From an uncultured Planctomycetaceae bacterium (GTDB lineage: Bacteria > Planctomycetota > Planctomycetia > Planctomycetales > Planctomycetaceae), in assembly GCA_943787265.1 (NCBI GenBank), contig CALSLT010000012.1:1-64000 (forward strand): DNA of 64,000 bases. Direction: 5' to 3'. How positions within the stretch are numbered: the first letter of the stretch is position 1; every line of letters begins with the position of its first letter. The position numbers and the translations under genes are program-made. The notes beneath the pieces were generated by a model. That model made no database searches and was not told where the DNA came from. It worked only from the letters and a program-made list of their open reading frames with translations. Below, piece by piece: positions 16,421 through 27,098 of this stretch.

Positions 16421-17224
16421 TTATTTTTTATTCGCGAAGTGACTCAGGTCAATTCTTCCGTTTCCGATAACTGGTAGTTTTCCATTGCGGATTTCGCGAT
16501 CAGTGCAGAGTTTTCGTGCCGCGTAGTAGGTACTCAGACCGTCGCCGCGGATTAGGAATACAACTGAGTCGTCGACTCCGTTGGCAACGGTTTCGAGCAG
16601 CGCGATGAAGTCTTTGTCGTTGACCATGTTCGCGGCGCGGATGAGTTTGGGAGGGTCGACAGTGTGCATCACGATGGAACCAGCCGCACACTCGACAAAG
16701 TGCGGTGTGAAGTTGACGCCGCTACCGCTCGGCAGAATCGACGTTTTCGTTTGCGATGCTTCTTCTCTTTCGGAGAGTTCTTTTTCGAGTTGAGCGAGTT
16801 CTTCTTCGATCGCTTTCAACTCGCTTTGCATTGAGGCAACGGATTCGCGTTGAGCAGGATCGAGTTGCGGGATGACGACTCTGACTTTCTCCTGCTCCTT
16901 GAGCTGCTTCTGAACTTCCTGCAGTTCCTTCAGAAGTTGCGTCAGTTCTTTCTCGTTCTTATTGAGGTCTTCACGCACTGATGCGGCATCGGGGCCGATC
17001 CGATCGTCAATAAGTTTTTGCAGTTCGGCGACGGCCGCTTCTTCTTCAGTCAGTTGTCGGGCCGTGCTTTCGTACTCGTCGATCAACGCGACGTCTTTTG
17101 TATCCATTTGTGCGAGCGCCAGGGTCGCGATCATCATCGTCAGCACGCCAATGACGCTGGCGATGATGCTCAAAAATGGAAACAGTGAAATGTCGTCGTC
17201 GTTGTCTCGCGGTCGGCGGGCCAT
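16421..17224 (-). CDS. TolR/ExbD-like membrane protein with coiled coil
   Basis: A 267-residue protein with the same plan as its downstream neighbour: acidic N-terminus (MARRPRDNDDDISLFPFLSI), one membrane helix (IASVIGVLTMMIATLALA), a coiled coil at ~50-165 (LTQLLKELQEVQKQLKEQEK) and a C-terminal periplasmic domain (FTPHFVECAAGSIVMH ... SVVFLIRGDGLSTYYAA). DISLFPFLSI before the helix is the classic ExbD/TolR pattern, including the Asp expected in the proton path. It lies 30 bases downstream of the channel gene and 54 bases upstream of the next TolR-like gene, so one operon is likely. Confidence 0.78.
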   Translation of the reverse strand: MARRPRDNDDDISLFPFLSIIASVIGVLTMMIATLALAQMDTKDVALIDEYESTARQLTEEEAAVAELQKLIDDRIGPDAASVREDLNKNEKELTQLLKELQEVQKQLKEQEKVRVVIPQLDPAQRESVASMQSELKAIEEELAQLEKELSEREEASQTKTSILPSGSGVNFTPHFVECAAGSIVMHTVDPPKLIRAANMVNDKDFIALLETVANGVDDSVVFLIRGDGLSTYYAARKLCTDREIRNGKLPVIGNGRIDLSHFANKK

Positions 17225-17254
17225 GAGTCGAGCTCCCTTCTTCGTAAGTCGTGT

Positions 17255-18849
17255 TTAGCGGGCCTTTTTAGAACCGCCAAACCAACCACGTTTTGCTGGA
17301 GCGACCTGTTGAACGACGACGCTTTGCTCGCCGAGTTTGGTCAGAACGCCGTTGAGACTGCTCAAGCCTGATTCCAGACCAACGAAGCGTTGCTGAAGAG
17401 TTTCCTGTGCCGAAGAGAACGAACCGTTTACGGAAGTCTGCATCGTTGCGGCCTGGCTGGCCACGGTTGCCAGTGTCGTTTCGATTTTCGCCGCCGCAGT
17501 CGCCATCTGCGTCAACTGTTCGGCGAGTTGCTTTTGCTGTTCGGCCTGCTGTTGCTGCAAAGTCGCTGCGTGCTGTTGTTGTTGTTTCTGCATGCGACTG
17601 TTGGATTTGTCCCAGCCTTCGGCGATCTGAGTCGTCATCTTGCCGCCGATTGAGTCGAGCTTCTCCAGCCACTTTTCAAGTTCGGCGTGGTGGGTACCCA
17701 TCGCCGCTTCAACGGCTTCTCGGAATACCGAAACGTTGCCCGCCGCCAGCGGCTCCTCGTTCTGCACCTCCTTCGCGACCATCATTGAGTCGACGCAGCA
17801 GGTTTTCGTTGCAGTATTCGTCGACGGCTGTGATCAGGTCTTCTTCGCCTTTTCTGCATCGCCGACGTTGGAATCTTGACGATCATACTCATGATCAGAG
17901 CGAGCAACGTGGTGTCAAAACGCGGTTCCAAGGCCCGGAAAACACGGCGTTCAGAGATCCTTTCATTGCGGTCATGTCTGCCGCGGAGTCAAGACTGCTG
18001 GCAAGACTGGCAACGGCCGAGCTGACTCCGACAACTGTTCCAATGAAACCGAGAATCGGCAGGGCCCAGATGAAGACCTTCAGAATAGGTGTAACTGCCG
18101 GCGATGTTGTTGGCGTCGATGGCCGACTGCGACTCCATCATCGTGACCGTTTCGGCGGCGCTCTTTCGGACGCGGAAGTGTTCGATGCCTCTTAGGACTC
18201 GGTTGATCAGAAAGCTTTCGGAACCATCGACCGGAAGGCCTTCGTATGTGTTTCACGAAGTTGTTCAGGGAGTCGACCGTGATTTCTTCTGCGACTTCGG
18301 TCGGCAGCACATCCAGCAGCATGGCCTCTTTCTGCTGCTTCATTGCCGAGCCATTTCAGCACGATGATCGCGAACGACCAGAACATCAGTAGGGTGGTCG
18401 CGAACGGAACGAAGCCTCGTTCCAGGAACAGTTGACCGAGTTGGTAGTTTCTCAGCGGAATCATCGCGACCAGCCAGACGACGGTTGCGACGGCTCCGAT
18501 GATCCCCACTGGCAACCAGACTGACGTCGCTACTGACCGAGTCTCCTCCGCCGGTGCTGAACCAGTTTTTCTTTCGTGGACGTGGTGCGGGCGGTGCTGA
18601 CTGAGTCGCTGCAACCTGCGGAGCATTGCCCGCGCTGGGCGCTACCGGTTTGGTGCCAGGAGCATTCGGTGCGCCCGAGTTGACGACGATGTTCGGAAAT
18701 CCCGCGTCCGGAGCGGGTGCTGCCGGTTCTGGGATCTTGACGGAGCCTTTGCAGTAAGGGACACGTCCGACTTTGCCCCAGCGAGATCCTGCGAAACCTT
18801 CAGCGGCTTGCTGCAGTGTGGGCACGGAAGTTTGAAATAGGTCCGTCAT
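17255..18849 (-). pseudogene. MotA/TolQ/ExbB proton-channel family protein with N-terminal zinc ribbon (frame broken)
   Basis: One gene of about 530 residues spread over several frames. From the ATG at 18849 it reads MTDLFQTS, then a zinc ribbon (CPHCSKPLKVSQDLAG ... PYCKGSVKIPEP), a Pro/Ala linker, two membrane segments (WLPVGIIGAVATVVWLVAMI; FVPFATTLLMFWSFAIIVLKW), and the TolQ/MotA core (ILKVFIWALPILGFIGTVVG, then LASSLDSAADMTAMKG and AFDTTLLALIMSMIV). It ends in a Gln-rich coiled-coil tail (QQQQHAATLQQQQAEQQ). At least six small indels switch frame, yet the residues on each side stay canonical. This fits sequencing errors better than decay. It should pair with the two TolR-like proteins encoded immediately downstream. 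Confidence 0.8.
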
Positions 18850-18934
18850 GGTCGTCGCCAATTCTGAGGGGGCGAGAGTCGATGAGGCGAGCTTGTCGAA
18901 CGTTCACCAGATTCTCAGCACTACCAAAGACAGA

Positions 18935-18963
18935 ACGCGAGCAATCTCAAAGATTACTCGCGT
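18935..18963 (-). terminator. Hairpin after the MGMT-like gene
   Basis: ACGCGAGCAATCT-CAA-AGATTACTCGCGT gives a 13-bp stem with one mismatch, about 50 bases past the stop of the 19012-19396 gene on the minus strand. Only a weak T-rich stretch follows, so it is a possible terminator or a leader structure of the next gene. Confidence 0.4.
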
Positions 18964-19011
18964 CCATGCGTGAAGCTTCGCACTCCTGATTATGGGAGGC
19001 GTCGTCTTGTG

Positions 19012-19396
19012 CTATTTTGCTTTCTCGTCAGCGGCTGCTTTGGCCGCGGCGGCCTCTTCTTCCTCTTCTTCTTCGGTTTTCCAGACGAAGACGTGGTCCT
19101 GGAAAGATTCCAGGATGATCTGGTCGCCGGATTCGACGAACGTGAAACCCGCTTCTTCGGCCAGTTTTGACTGCTCGGTGTCCTTTTCGATCAGGCCATC
19201 ATCCGGGAAAACTCGCCACCATTGAAGGTGCGGCCAGTCACGACGGGACTGTCTTCAGCACTGTCTGGATAGTTCGACCGCTGACTCCGGGGCTGAATCC
19301 GGCTTTGCGGGCCACTCCAGTGAAAGAACCAACCTTGTCAGCTCGCTTGATTTCCCACAGAAGCTCTGCGACTTCCGCAGCACGTACAGACGCCAT
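19012..19396 (-). pseudogene. MGMT/alkyltransferase-like protein (one frameshift)
   Basis: After removing one extra C at about 19243 (GTCCCGTCGTGAC; GTC CGT CGT GAC is expected) the gene encodes ~127 residues. They resemble the DNA-binding domain of O6-alkylguanine transferases: VAELLWEIKRADKVGSFTGV, ARKAGFSPGVSGRTIQ and then DWPHLQWWRVFPDDGLI. The motif that is PCHRV in active MGMT reads QWWRV here, so the acceptor Cys is replaced by Trp, as in alkyltransferase-like (ATL) proteins that flag lesions for repair rather than reverse them. A Glu-rich then Ala/Lys-rich tail follows. The start is ATG 19396. The break is probably a sequence error. Confidence 0.65.
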
Positions 19397-19710
19397 CTCC
19401 GACTCCTCTTCAAAAAGCAAATGAAGCAAACGCAGTCTCAATGATCGGGTCGATGATGCCGTCCTGGCTCGACCTCGCCAACTGAGCCGAGCCGGAAACG
19501 TGGCAAAACGTGCCATAGCCGACGTCGGGCTTTGTTCGGGAAAGCGATTCCGTAAATTCTTCCGGAGGAATTCCCGCGTAGAGACTGCCGTTCGATGTGT
19601 TTTTAAGAACGTTCGCTTAATCTAGTCCTTTGTCTGGACACACTCAAGCGCGTGCGAGCGCTGCTTTGGCGGTGGAGCTCGATGGTCTGATATCGGAGAA
19701 GTTTTATCTG

Positions 19711-21460
<1,750 letters not shown>

Positions 21461-21688
21461 CTTGCCGGTCGCCAAGCTGTCGTGCCACTGGCACACTGAC
21501 AACACCGTTGCAAATCATTCTTATCCGAGCCAAGTGAGTACGACGACGAGCCTGACCGAGGAGTCGAGTGCAGGGTGTTCTTCCGGCAAGCCTGCCATTT
21601 ACAGATTGTCGTGGCTGGCGATGGGAGCAGAGCTGTGGGGGCGGTCAGGCGTCAGTTTTAATTTGCATAGATGCCGGAAGCGGCTGGT

Positions 21689-21962
21689 TCAAAGGACGCC
21701 AAACATACCATCACCAGATTGCTCGGCGGCTTCCAGTCGATCGCAGAGCTCCAGGAGCTGGTCCTGCACCGCGCCCCCGGGCATGTGGTTGATCGACCGG
21801 CACACGTCGCCAATCAGGTCGTTCGAGTTCGAAGCTCGTCCATCGGAACGATCTCGATGCTCAGGACTCGCCTCGCAGGCCTTCAAGGCCTGCTGCGATT
21901 TGCTCGAACGGATATCCGTATCGAAGGAGAAGCAGCGTTCGTTCTTCAGGGGTCAGCTGCAT
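21689..21962 (-). pseudogene. Small hypothetical protein (~90 aa, one frameshift)
   Basis: On the minus strand ATG 21962 opens MQLTPEERTLLLLRYGYPFE, with one shift near 21875, then continues ACEASPEHRDRSDGRASNSN and LIGDVCRSINHMPGGAVQDQ, ending in SGDGMFGVL-stop. The two blocks join into one helical, soluble ~90-residue protein. No family was recognised. It sits between mnmA and the end of the IS66 remnant. The 21461-21688 stretch beside it shows no gene. Confidence 0.4.
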
Positions 21963-22058
21963 CTCGATCGTCTCGCGCTTCCATTCGAGGCAAACTTTCC
22001 TTCTGCCGTGATCGGCTGTCGGGCGACGCGTTGCCGGGGTCGTTGACCCTGCTGGACA

Positions 22059-23672
22059 TTACGCCGCGTCTGAAGTGGCGGTGACGCTGTCGCGATAATT
22101 CCACGGCATCCAGCGTTCAGGAGACTGCTGTGAGACATCCGCCGCGTTGAGCTGGAGCCGGTCCAGGTAGTCCAGCGCGTTCGCTCCGCTCAATTCGCAC
22201 GTGTGAATCAGGCTCATGTGCATGTCGCCGCCGCGGGCTCCCTGGCGGGTTTTGTAGAACATCGAGTTCTTACGATGCAGGATTGTTTTTTTCAGTGCCC
22301 GTTCGCAGATGTTGTTGTCCAGTGGCGCTCCCGCCTGGCCGCAGGAACAACGTGAGCCGTTCCCAGCGTTTGAGCAGATAGTTGATCGCGTCCCCCAGCG
22401 CCGAGTTCGGTTCGACCAGTCTATCTCGTCAAACTGGCGCTGCAGCCACGTGATGAAGGTCGTCCATGGTCGGCCTGGCTGTGGGTCTGGTGCCAGGTGA
22501 ACCAGGCGTGCTTCAGCAGACATCTTTTCTTCTCTCGCGACCTTGTCGTTGTGATAGATCACTTTGAAGGCTTCGATCACGTGCCGGCATTCTTCGGGAA
22601 ATCGATCGTAAAGTTCCACGAACTTACGGCGACCATGTGCCAGACAGTTTGACAGGATCGTGTCGAGTTCTTCGGGGAGATTCCTCGCCAGCCCGTCGCA
22701 CATCTGGATCGGCGCTTCGAGCTGTGCGACACGATGCCGCAGAACGTCCGATAGATTTTCACCCGCATGCCGACGACCGCTGAAAACAACGCCATGCGCA
22801 CGCCGGCCAGCGTCGTGACAACGCCTGATGTAAACAGTCCGGTGCGGTGGGGTTCGTGCTCGTCCTCCGGCGGCGGTGTGTTTCTGACGCGTTCTCCCAT
22901 GAGTTCCAGAATTCGGACGGTCGTATCGTCGTTGTGCACGACGTCAGCCTGAGCGGCCTGCCGAATGAGTTCTTCGTAAGCCGGAGCGATCAACGAAGAG
23001 GCCGCATCAACAATGTCCCACTGAGTTGAGGCTGCCAGAGGAATCCGCAACTCCCCTGCAGCCGTTGCAGGCGGTTGAACGGTAACCCGCTTCCATACTT
23101 TAACAGACCGATCATGCTGGCCACCGTGTGATCGTACTTGCCGTCACTGACGCCGGCGGGAATCGGGCTGTGAAGAGTTTTCCACAAAGATGACAACGCA
23201 GCTTCTGCCGGCGATACACCGTCGCGTGCAGGGGAGCCTGGCCAACGAAGCGAACCAGTACACCCGGTGGCTTCTCGTAAAGCGTCCCCTGAGTACACTC
23301 CGGACAGGTGTCGCCCGGCGAAAGTTCCGGATTACTGACATCGACCTGATCAGCACCGGGATAGATCGCCGCACTGTACCTGCCATGCCCTGGCGTTGAT
23401 GGTTCCTCGTCCTCGTGGTTCCCGGCCGCATCATCCGGGGCGTCACCGTTCAAGGCATCACCAGGTAGCTGGTTCGAGCCGTGCCCAATACATACGTTCT
23501 GCGATGTCTCGCTCGTCGCGCCAAACATCATCTTACGAAGACGAGCGATCGTCGTGTTCTTATCGCCCACGATCTGAAAGAACCCCGCATACGATGCAAA
23601 GAGGGAACGCATCAATTCTAGGTCTTCGTCACGAAGCGTATTGGACGCCGCCCGTTCGAGGAGTTCTCTCAA
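22059..23672 (-). pseudogene. IS66 transposase TnpC (frame broken)
   Basis: The DDE transposase of IS66 elements. The N-terminal leucine-zipper-like region and IARLRKMMFGATSE are followed by the zinc-finger pair (CPECTQGTLY ... LRCHLCGKLF). Catalytic segments can be followed across frames: DVVHNDDTTVRILE (first Asp), LSNCLAHGRRKFVEL (second-Asp region) and GAPLDNNICERALKK (Glu). At least four indels interrupt it, including a compensating pair around 22340-22400. The reading could reflect true decay of a transposon or the same sequence problems that affect its neighbours. Confidence 0.8.
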
Positions 23673-23812
23673 ACTGTTGAGAATTCACGTCGATTATCTC
23701 CGGCGCGTTGGGCGTCATGATTCGACCGGCCTTCCCTGCCACTCGTTCAATCCATCGAATACGGATGGGACACGGATTCCGATCAGAGATCAAGAGCCGT
23801 TTTTTGATAACC

Positions 23813-24184
23813 TCAACGGCGTGGGCCGACCGATCGCCAGTCCGGTGCTGCCGCCGTGCGATCCGAATCGCCTGCTGAGAACAGAACCGACAGTTGATGA
23901 GCTGCCAGAGCTTTCGCCTTCGCATCCGGGTCGGACGCCGATGGCCACCAGCGGAAACGTCCCTCGGAAAGGCGTTTATGGCAAAGCCAGAAACCCTGGC
24001 CATCATACACCAGCGCTTTAATCGCCGTGCCACGACGATTGCGGAAGATGAACACCGAACCGGCAAACGGATCCTGTCCCAGAGACTCTTTGCACAACCG
24101 CACCAATCCGTCGATCCCCTTGCGAAAATCAGCCGGCTCGACTGCCACCAGAATCTTTATCTGCGGCGTGATCTGCAGTATCAA
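23813..24184 (-). CDS. IS66 accessory protein TnpB
   Basis: A 123-residue IS66 Orf2 protein: VEPADFRKGIDGLVRLCKES, FAGSVFIFRNRRGTAIKAL and GFWLCHKRLSEGRFRWW are the family signature. It is needed together with TnpA and TnpC for IS66 transposition; its biochemical role is unclear. The start is TTG 24184, which overlaps the TGA stop of the upstream tnpA fragment (TTGA), indicating translational coupling. The last ~20 residues look less typical and may include a frame change. Confidence 0.82.
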   Translation of the reverse strand: MILQITPQIKILVAVEPADFRKGIDGLVRLCKESLGQDPFAGSVFIFRNRRGTAIKALVYDGQGFWLCHKRLSEGRFRWWPSASDPDAKAKALAAHQLSVLFSAGDSDRTAAAPDWRSVGPRR

Positions 24185-24467
24185 TCGCCGCTCCAGAAAC
24201 TTCGACCCAGAGCCAAAAGGTCAGGCACATCACAACCCCGCAGATGCACACGAAGGCTCGCTCCCGAACCATCTTCGAACTCCACAACACACTCACCCGA
24301 AGATGCCAGCGATTCTGATACTGCCAGCGTCCCTAAGTCTGACGACGACGCTGCAACTGACGAGGGGCCAGAAACTTCAATGAATGCCTCCGGCATGGAG
24401 ACCGAATCATGCACCGAGGCCGAACACGGAGGCTTCGCGGCAACGCGTTTCTTCAGCGAATAATAAT
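24181..24467 (-). pseudogene. IS66 TnpA, C-terminal fragment
   Basis: About 95 codons remain, from SLKKRVAAKPP through FIEVSGPSSVAASS to CVVEFEDGSGASLRVHLRG and LLALGRSFWSGD-stop. This resembles the C-terminus of IS66 TnpA, which carries an IEI-x-L-x-NG-type beta unit. The HTH half is missing: the frame runs straight into the terminal repeat of the ISL3 element, which cut the gene. Confidence 0.6.
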
Positions 24468-24492
24468 GGCTCATCCGGTAAGTCGGGGCTGT
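24468..24492. repeat. ISL3 terminal inverted repeat (left)
   Basis: Begins GGCTCATCCGGTAAGTC and pairs with the right end at 25849-25873 with three mismatches in 25 bp. Confidence 0.85.
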
Positions 24493-25411
24493 ATTTATCC
24501 GACGAGTGTTTTGTGATGGTATGGAGTGAGAGGATTCGGAGTTTGAAGAGTTCGAGGTCGCGGTATCCAAACGCCTGTCGCTGGAGCAGTTTCAGTTTGT
24601 TGTTGACGCCTTCCAGCGGGCCGGTAGAGATCGAGTCGTCGTACCAGGCCAGCAGACTCTGCCGGTGTTTGTGGAGAGTCCGGGCCATCTGTTGCAGGAC
24701 ACGGATTCCGGTCTGTTCCGCTCGCCGGCACCAGGCGGTCAGCCAGCGTTCGGCCTGAGACTTTGTGGTTTGCTCCCAGAACTGTCTGAGGTCTTCCTTC
24801 AGGTAGTACGCCGTCGCCAACGGAGCGTTCAGGGATAGAGCGTCTTGCAGTCGCTGATGTTCGTCGCGATCGTCGTCCAGGTTCTCAGGATTCTTCAGCA
24901 GCAGCCAGCGGGTCCCTTTGAGCACGGCTTTGTGCGGGGCGTCTGTGGCTTCGCGATACAGGTCACGGCGAAGCTTCGTCAGCTTCTCGTTGAACAGCTT
25001 GACCACGTGGAATCGGTCCAGCACCAGACGGGCTTCGGGCAGAAACTCCCGCACCGCCTTGAGGAAGCCACCGGCCATGTCCGAAGCCACCGCTCGCACC
25101 TTCGCCCGAGACTGCCTGAGTCTGCGAAAGAACGGCCGAAGCGTTGCAGAACCGCGTCCCTCACCCACAAACACCACCGCTCCGGAGTCCAGGTCCAGAA
25201 CCAGCGTCAGGTACTTGTGACGTTTCCCGACGTAGACCTCGTCCACCGCCAGCCGCTTCAGATACTTGAGTTTCGACCGACCGAACTTCCGCTTGAGTCG
25301 TCGCTTCTGAATGTCATTGGCCAGGTCCCACGAAATGCCCAGGTGACGCGACACATCCTGCGGCGTCATGAACCGCAGCAGTTCGACGACGTAGCGTTCG
25401 AAGACCCGAGT

Positions 25412-25496
25412 GTGCTGTTTGTGCGGCTGTGTTGTTTGTGCGGCTGTGTTGTTTGTGCGGCTGTGCTGTTTGTGTGGCTGTGTTGTTTGTGCGACG
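25412..25496. repeat. Five tandem copies of a 17-bp unit inside the ISL3 transposase gene
   Basis: Unit GTGCTGTTTGTGCGGCT, repeated at 25412, 25429, 25446, 25463 and 25480. Copies differ at one to three bases (GTGC/GTGT, GCGG/GTGG, last copy GCGACG). Since 17 is not a multiple of three, each added copy shifts the frame. Collapsing to one copy gives FAPSHKQHTRVFERYVV, a canonical ISL3 reading, so four copies appear to have been gained. Confidence 0.95.
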
Positions 25497-25848
25497 GGGC
25501 GAACGACACGACCACACGCCGCCTGGAGAAACACTCCTGACACTCGACTTTCGGCACTCGCATCTCAATCCACGTTTCCCGCGAGCCGATGGGAACGGTT
25601 CGCCAGCGACGTTCAAACCATTCGACAATCCGTACCTTCGAACTCCCGCAAGCCGGGCAGCACAGCTTCTCACGAGCCTGAGCCACCCGAATCGTCATGC
25701 CACCACTGTGAAACTTTGTGGCCTGGTACTGGTAGCCCCGAATCCCGAACCCATGATACAAGAGACTGGTGGACATGCTGGTTTCTCCGTTCTGAGGAAG
25801 GTGTCGCAACCCCCTCACTGAAATCAGCATGTCCGCTCTTCACAACCA

Positions 25849-25873
25849 ACAGTCCCGACTTACCGGAAGAACC
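25849..25873. repeat. ISL3 terminal inverted repeat (right)
   Basis: Reverse complement begins GGTTCTTCCGGTAAGTC. It matches the left end at 22 of 25 positions and directly abuts the truncated phoX coding sequence. Confidence 0.85.
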
Positions 25874-26606
25874 AGTTATTCAGAGGGCCGACAACGTTTC
25901 GCCCTGTCGGGTCTTCCGAGGTTCGTAGTCTGGGATGTCCCGCCGCCGGACCGCTGATGCGAATTGGCGTTGCCAGAGCTGTCAGTCGCCGGTTGAACCG
26001 TCCACTCTGGTCCAGCTTCCAATCACCGTTTGGTTGACGGACCACCTCGATCACCGAATGCTCCATCGCGGCCATTTCTGCTTCGACGGTCTCTCGCGGC
26101 AGAGCTGCAAGGTCATCGTGCGTCTTCAGGCCAGGGAACATCAGGTTCGTGTTTGTGTATTCATGATTAACGTAGAGCAGGCCGCGTTCGACGTTGGGAT
26201 CAGAAGAGGGCAGGGCGATGAACGCGATGTAATCGCAGTTGTATCCAAACTGCTTTGACTGAGATTCGCCGGTCTGGTTGTGGACGTCGAGCGGCTTCGC
26301 GCTTGGAAGAATGGGATCCCCCCAGGCAGCAATAACCTGCCAGTCGTAGCCGTTGGCGACTCGTGCGGTCTCGTCGAACCCTCGTGAGAGCTCTTCAAAC
26401 GTGAGCCCGATTTGCCCGTAGCTCGACGCGCCGTTTGCTTCTGAATTAAACCCGAGCGTCGTCAATCCGGCCCAGGCGGCGAGGTGTTTCAGAGAACTCC
26501 GGCGAGTGATCGCCCGGTCAAGGACCGTCACGAACTCGGGCTCGGACGACGGGTTCGAAACCGGATCTTCTTCGTGGTAACACAAAGATTCTGAGTCAGG
26601 CAGCAT
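25874..26606 (-). pseudogene. PhoX-family phosphatase, 3'-truncated by ISL3
   Basis: The N-terminal ~244 residues of a PhoX (DUF839) alkaline-phosphatase-like protein: a Tat-like region with RAITRRSSLKHLAAWAG, then GYDWQVIAAWGDPI, YNCDYIAFIALP, RGLLYVNHEYTN and GRNVVGPLNN. Family members usually continue TLNNCAGGTTPWGT and are ~600-700 residues long; here the sequence enters the ISL3 terminal repeat after LNN and stops six codons later. The missing two-thirds is not on the far side of the element. The start is ATG 26606, with AAGG upstream. The stub is probably inactive, because most metal ligands lie in the lost part. Confidence 0.82.
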
Positions 26607-26674
26607 GAACAAACCTTGCGTCTCAAAACGCAGGATGAGACGGGACTTTCAAAGAAATCGCCGTGCTTAGTTTC

Positions 26675-26839
26675 TCAGTGGGAAGCGAGCATCCAGATGC
26701 CAGCCAGCAGGCAAGGCACGAGCAAAACCAGCGTCGGCAACGCCGCTTGAGCGTCCCGCTCAGCCGAGGCGATTCGCTCGCCAACTGTGTTTCCGAATGA
26801 GGCTGCTGCTTTGTCTTCGTGACAGAATTCAGTGCTCAT
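26675..26839 (-). CDS. Small single-pass membrane protein, 54 aa (copy 1)
   Basis: Reads MSTEFCHEDKAAASFG, then a charged region and one C-terminal membrane helix (ALPTLVLLVPCLLAGIWMLA). A paralogue of equal length lies at 34560-34724; their helices align as ALPTL-x-LL-x-PCL-x-x-GIW-x-L. In both places the gene is followed upstream by the same leader sequence and an antiporter-like gene. Here the transporter has decayed but the small gene remains open. The start is shared by both copies (MST at equivalent positions). Function is unknown; a regulator or accessory of a membrane protein is a guess. Confidence 0.6.
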   Translation of the reverse strand: MSTEFCHEDKAAASFGNTVGERIASAERDAQAALPTLVLLVPCLLAGIWMLASH

Positions 26840-26935
26840 ACGTGTCCACCGCCGAGTAAAAGGTTGCTTCCATGTCATCGGCTGGAAGGATCACTTCCTG
26901 TCGCGAGTAACTCGCGAGGTTTATGTTAAGAATCG
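26840..26935 (-). promoter_or_regulatory. Conserved leader of the 54-aa gene (copy 1) with hairpin
   Basis: Aligns with 34725-34820 upstream of the paralogue. Shared blocks include TCATCGGC-GG, GATCAC, the hairpin (TCGCGAG-TAA-CTCGCGA at 26901-26917, perfect 7-bp stem) and TTATGTTAAGAA. In the paralogue the stem is kept with a G-T wobble. This fits an RNA leader or operator under selection, or simply recent duplication. Confidence 0.5.
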
Positions 26936-27098
26936 GTGAAGTTTTGGGTAGCGGGGAATTGCGAGTGCGTCTTGTAAGTAGTTTGGAGAAAAGGGCTTAA
27001 GGGTTGGTGGGTGATGTTGAGTTTGTCGCGTGATTCTACAACAACCAGTTTGCTTCACATTCGCACTCGAATCAGCTGATCCGCCGAGACTTTCGCCG

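Larger units (their letters stand above)
22059..24467 (-). mobile_element. IS66-family element, remnant
   Basis: Carries the three-gene order of IS66 elements on the minus strand (tnpA fragment, tnpB, tnpC). The tnpA end is cut at 24467/24468 by the ISL3 element. The other terminus was not delimited because no matching inverted repeat could be found; 22059 is the tnpC stop, not a proven end. Confidence 0.75.
24407..25776 (-). pseudogene. ISL3-family transposase, frame broken by a 17-bp tandem repeat
   Basis: The N-terminal part (MSTSLLYHGFGIRGYQYQ; zinc finger CCPACGSSKVRIVE ... VECQECFSRRR) runs in one frame to FAPSHKQH. The catalytic part runs in another: HTRVFERYVVELLRFMT, LAVDEVYVGKRHKYLTLVLD, VASDMAGGFLKAVREF, VLDRFHVVKLFNE and STGPLEGVNNKLKLLQRQAF. 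The break is the tandem array at 25412-25496; with one copy the reading is continuous. An in-frame initiator at 25543 could still yield a protein without the zinc finger. The C-terminus reads through the terminal repeat (YSPDLPDEP) and stops 61 bases outside the element. Confidence 0.85.
24468..25873 (-). mobile_element. ISL3-family insertion sequence
   Basis: A 1,406-bp element bounded by 25-bp inverted repeats matching at 22 of 25 positions, with GG at both outer ends. It contains a single transposase gene on the minus strand. No 8-bp target duplication is visible: the left flank ends ATAATAAT and the right begins AGTTATTC. The flanks are two different broken genes (IS66 tnpA and phoX), so a deletion or recombination followed insertion. 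Confidence 0.85.

Noticed and set aside
17407..18195. A 262-codon + strand frame over the channel gene
   Set aside because: The minus strand encodes conserved MotA/TolQ segments here. The + frame is Arg/Ser-rich noise created by the complementary strand.
25412..25496. CRISPR array
   Set aside because: The 17-bp units are directly adjacent with no spacers and lie inside a transposase gene.
26840..26940. tRNA or known riboswitch in the leader of the 54-aa gene
   Set aside because: A single short hairpin without cloverleaf or a known aptamer core; described only as a conserved leader.
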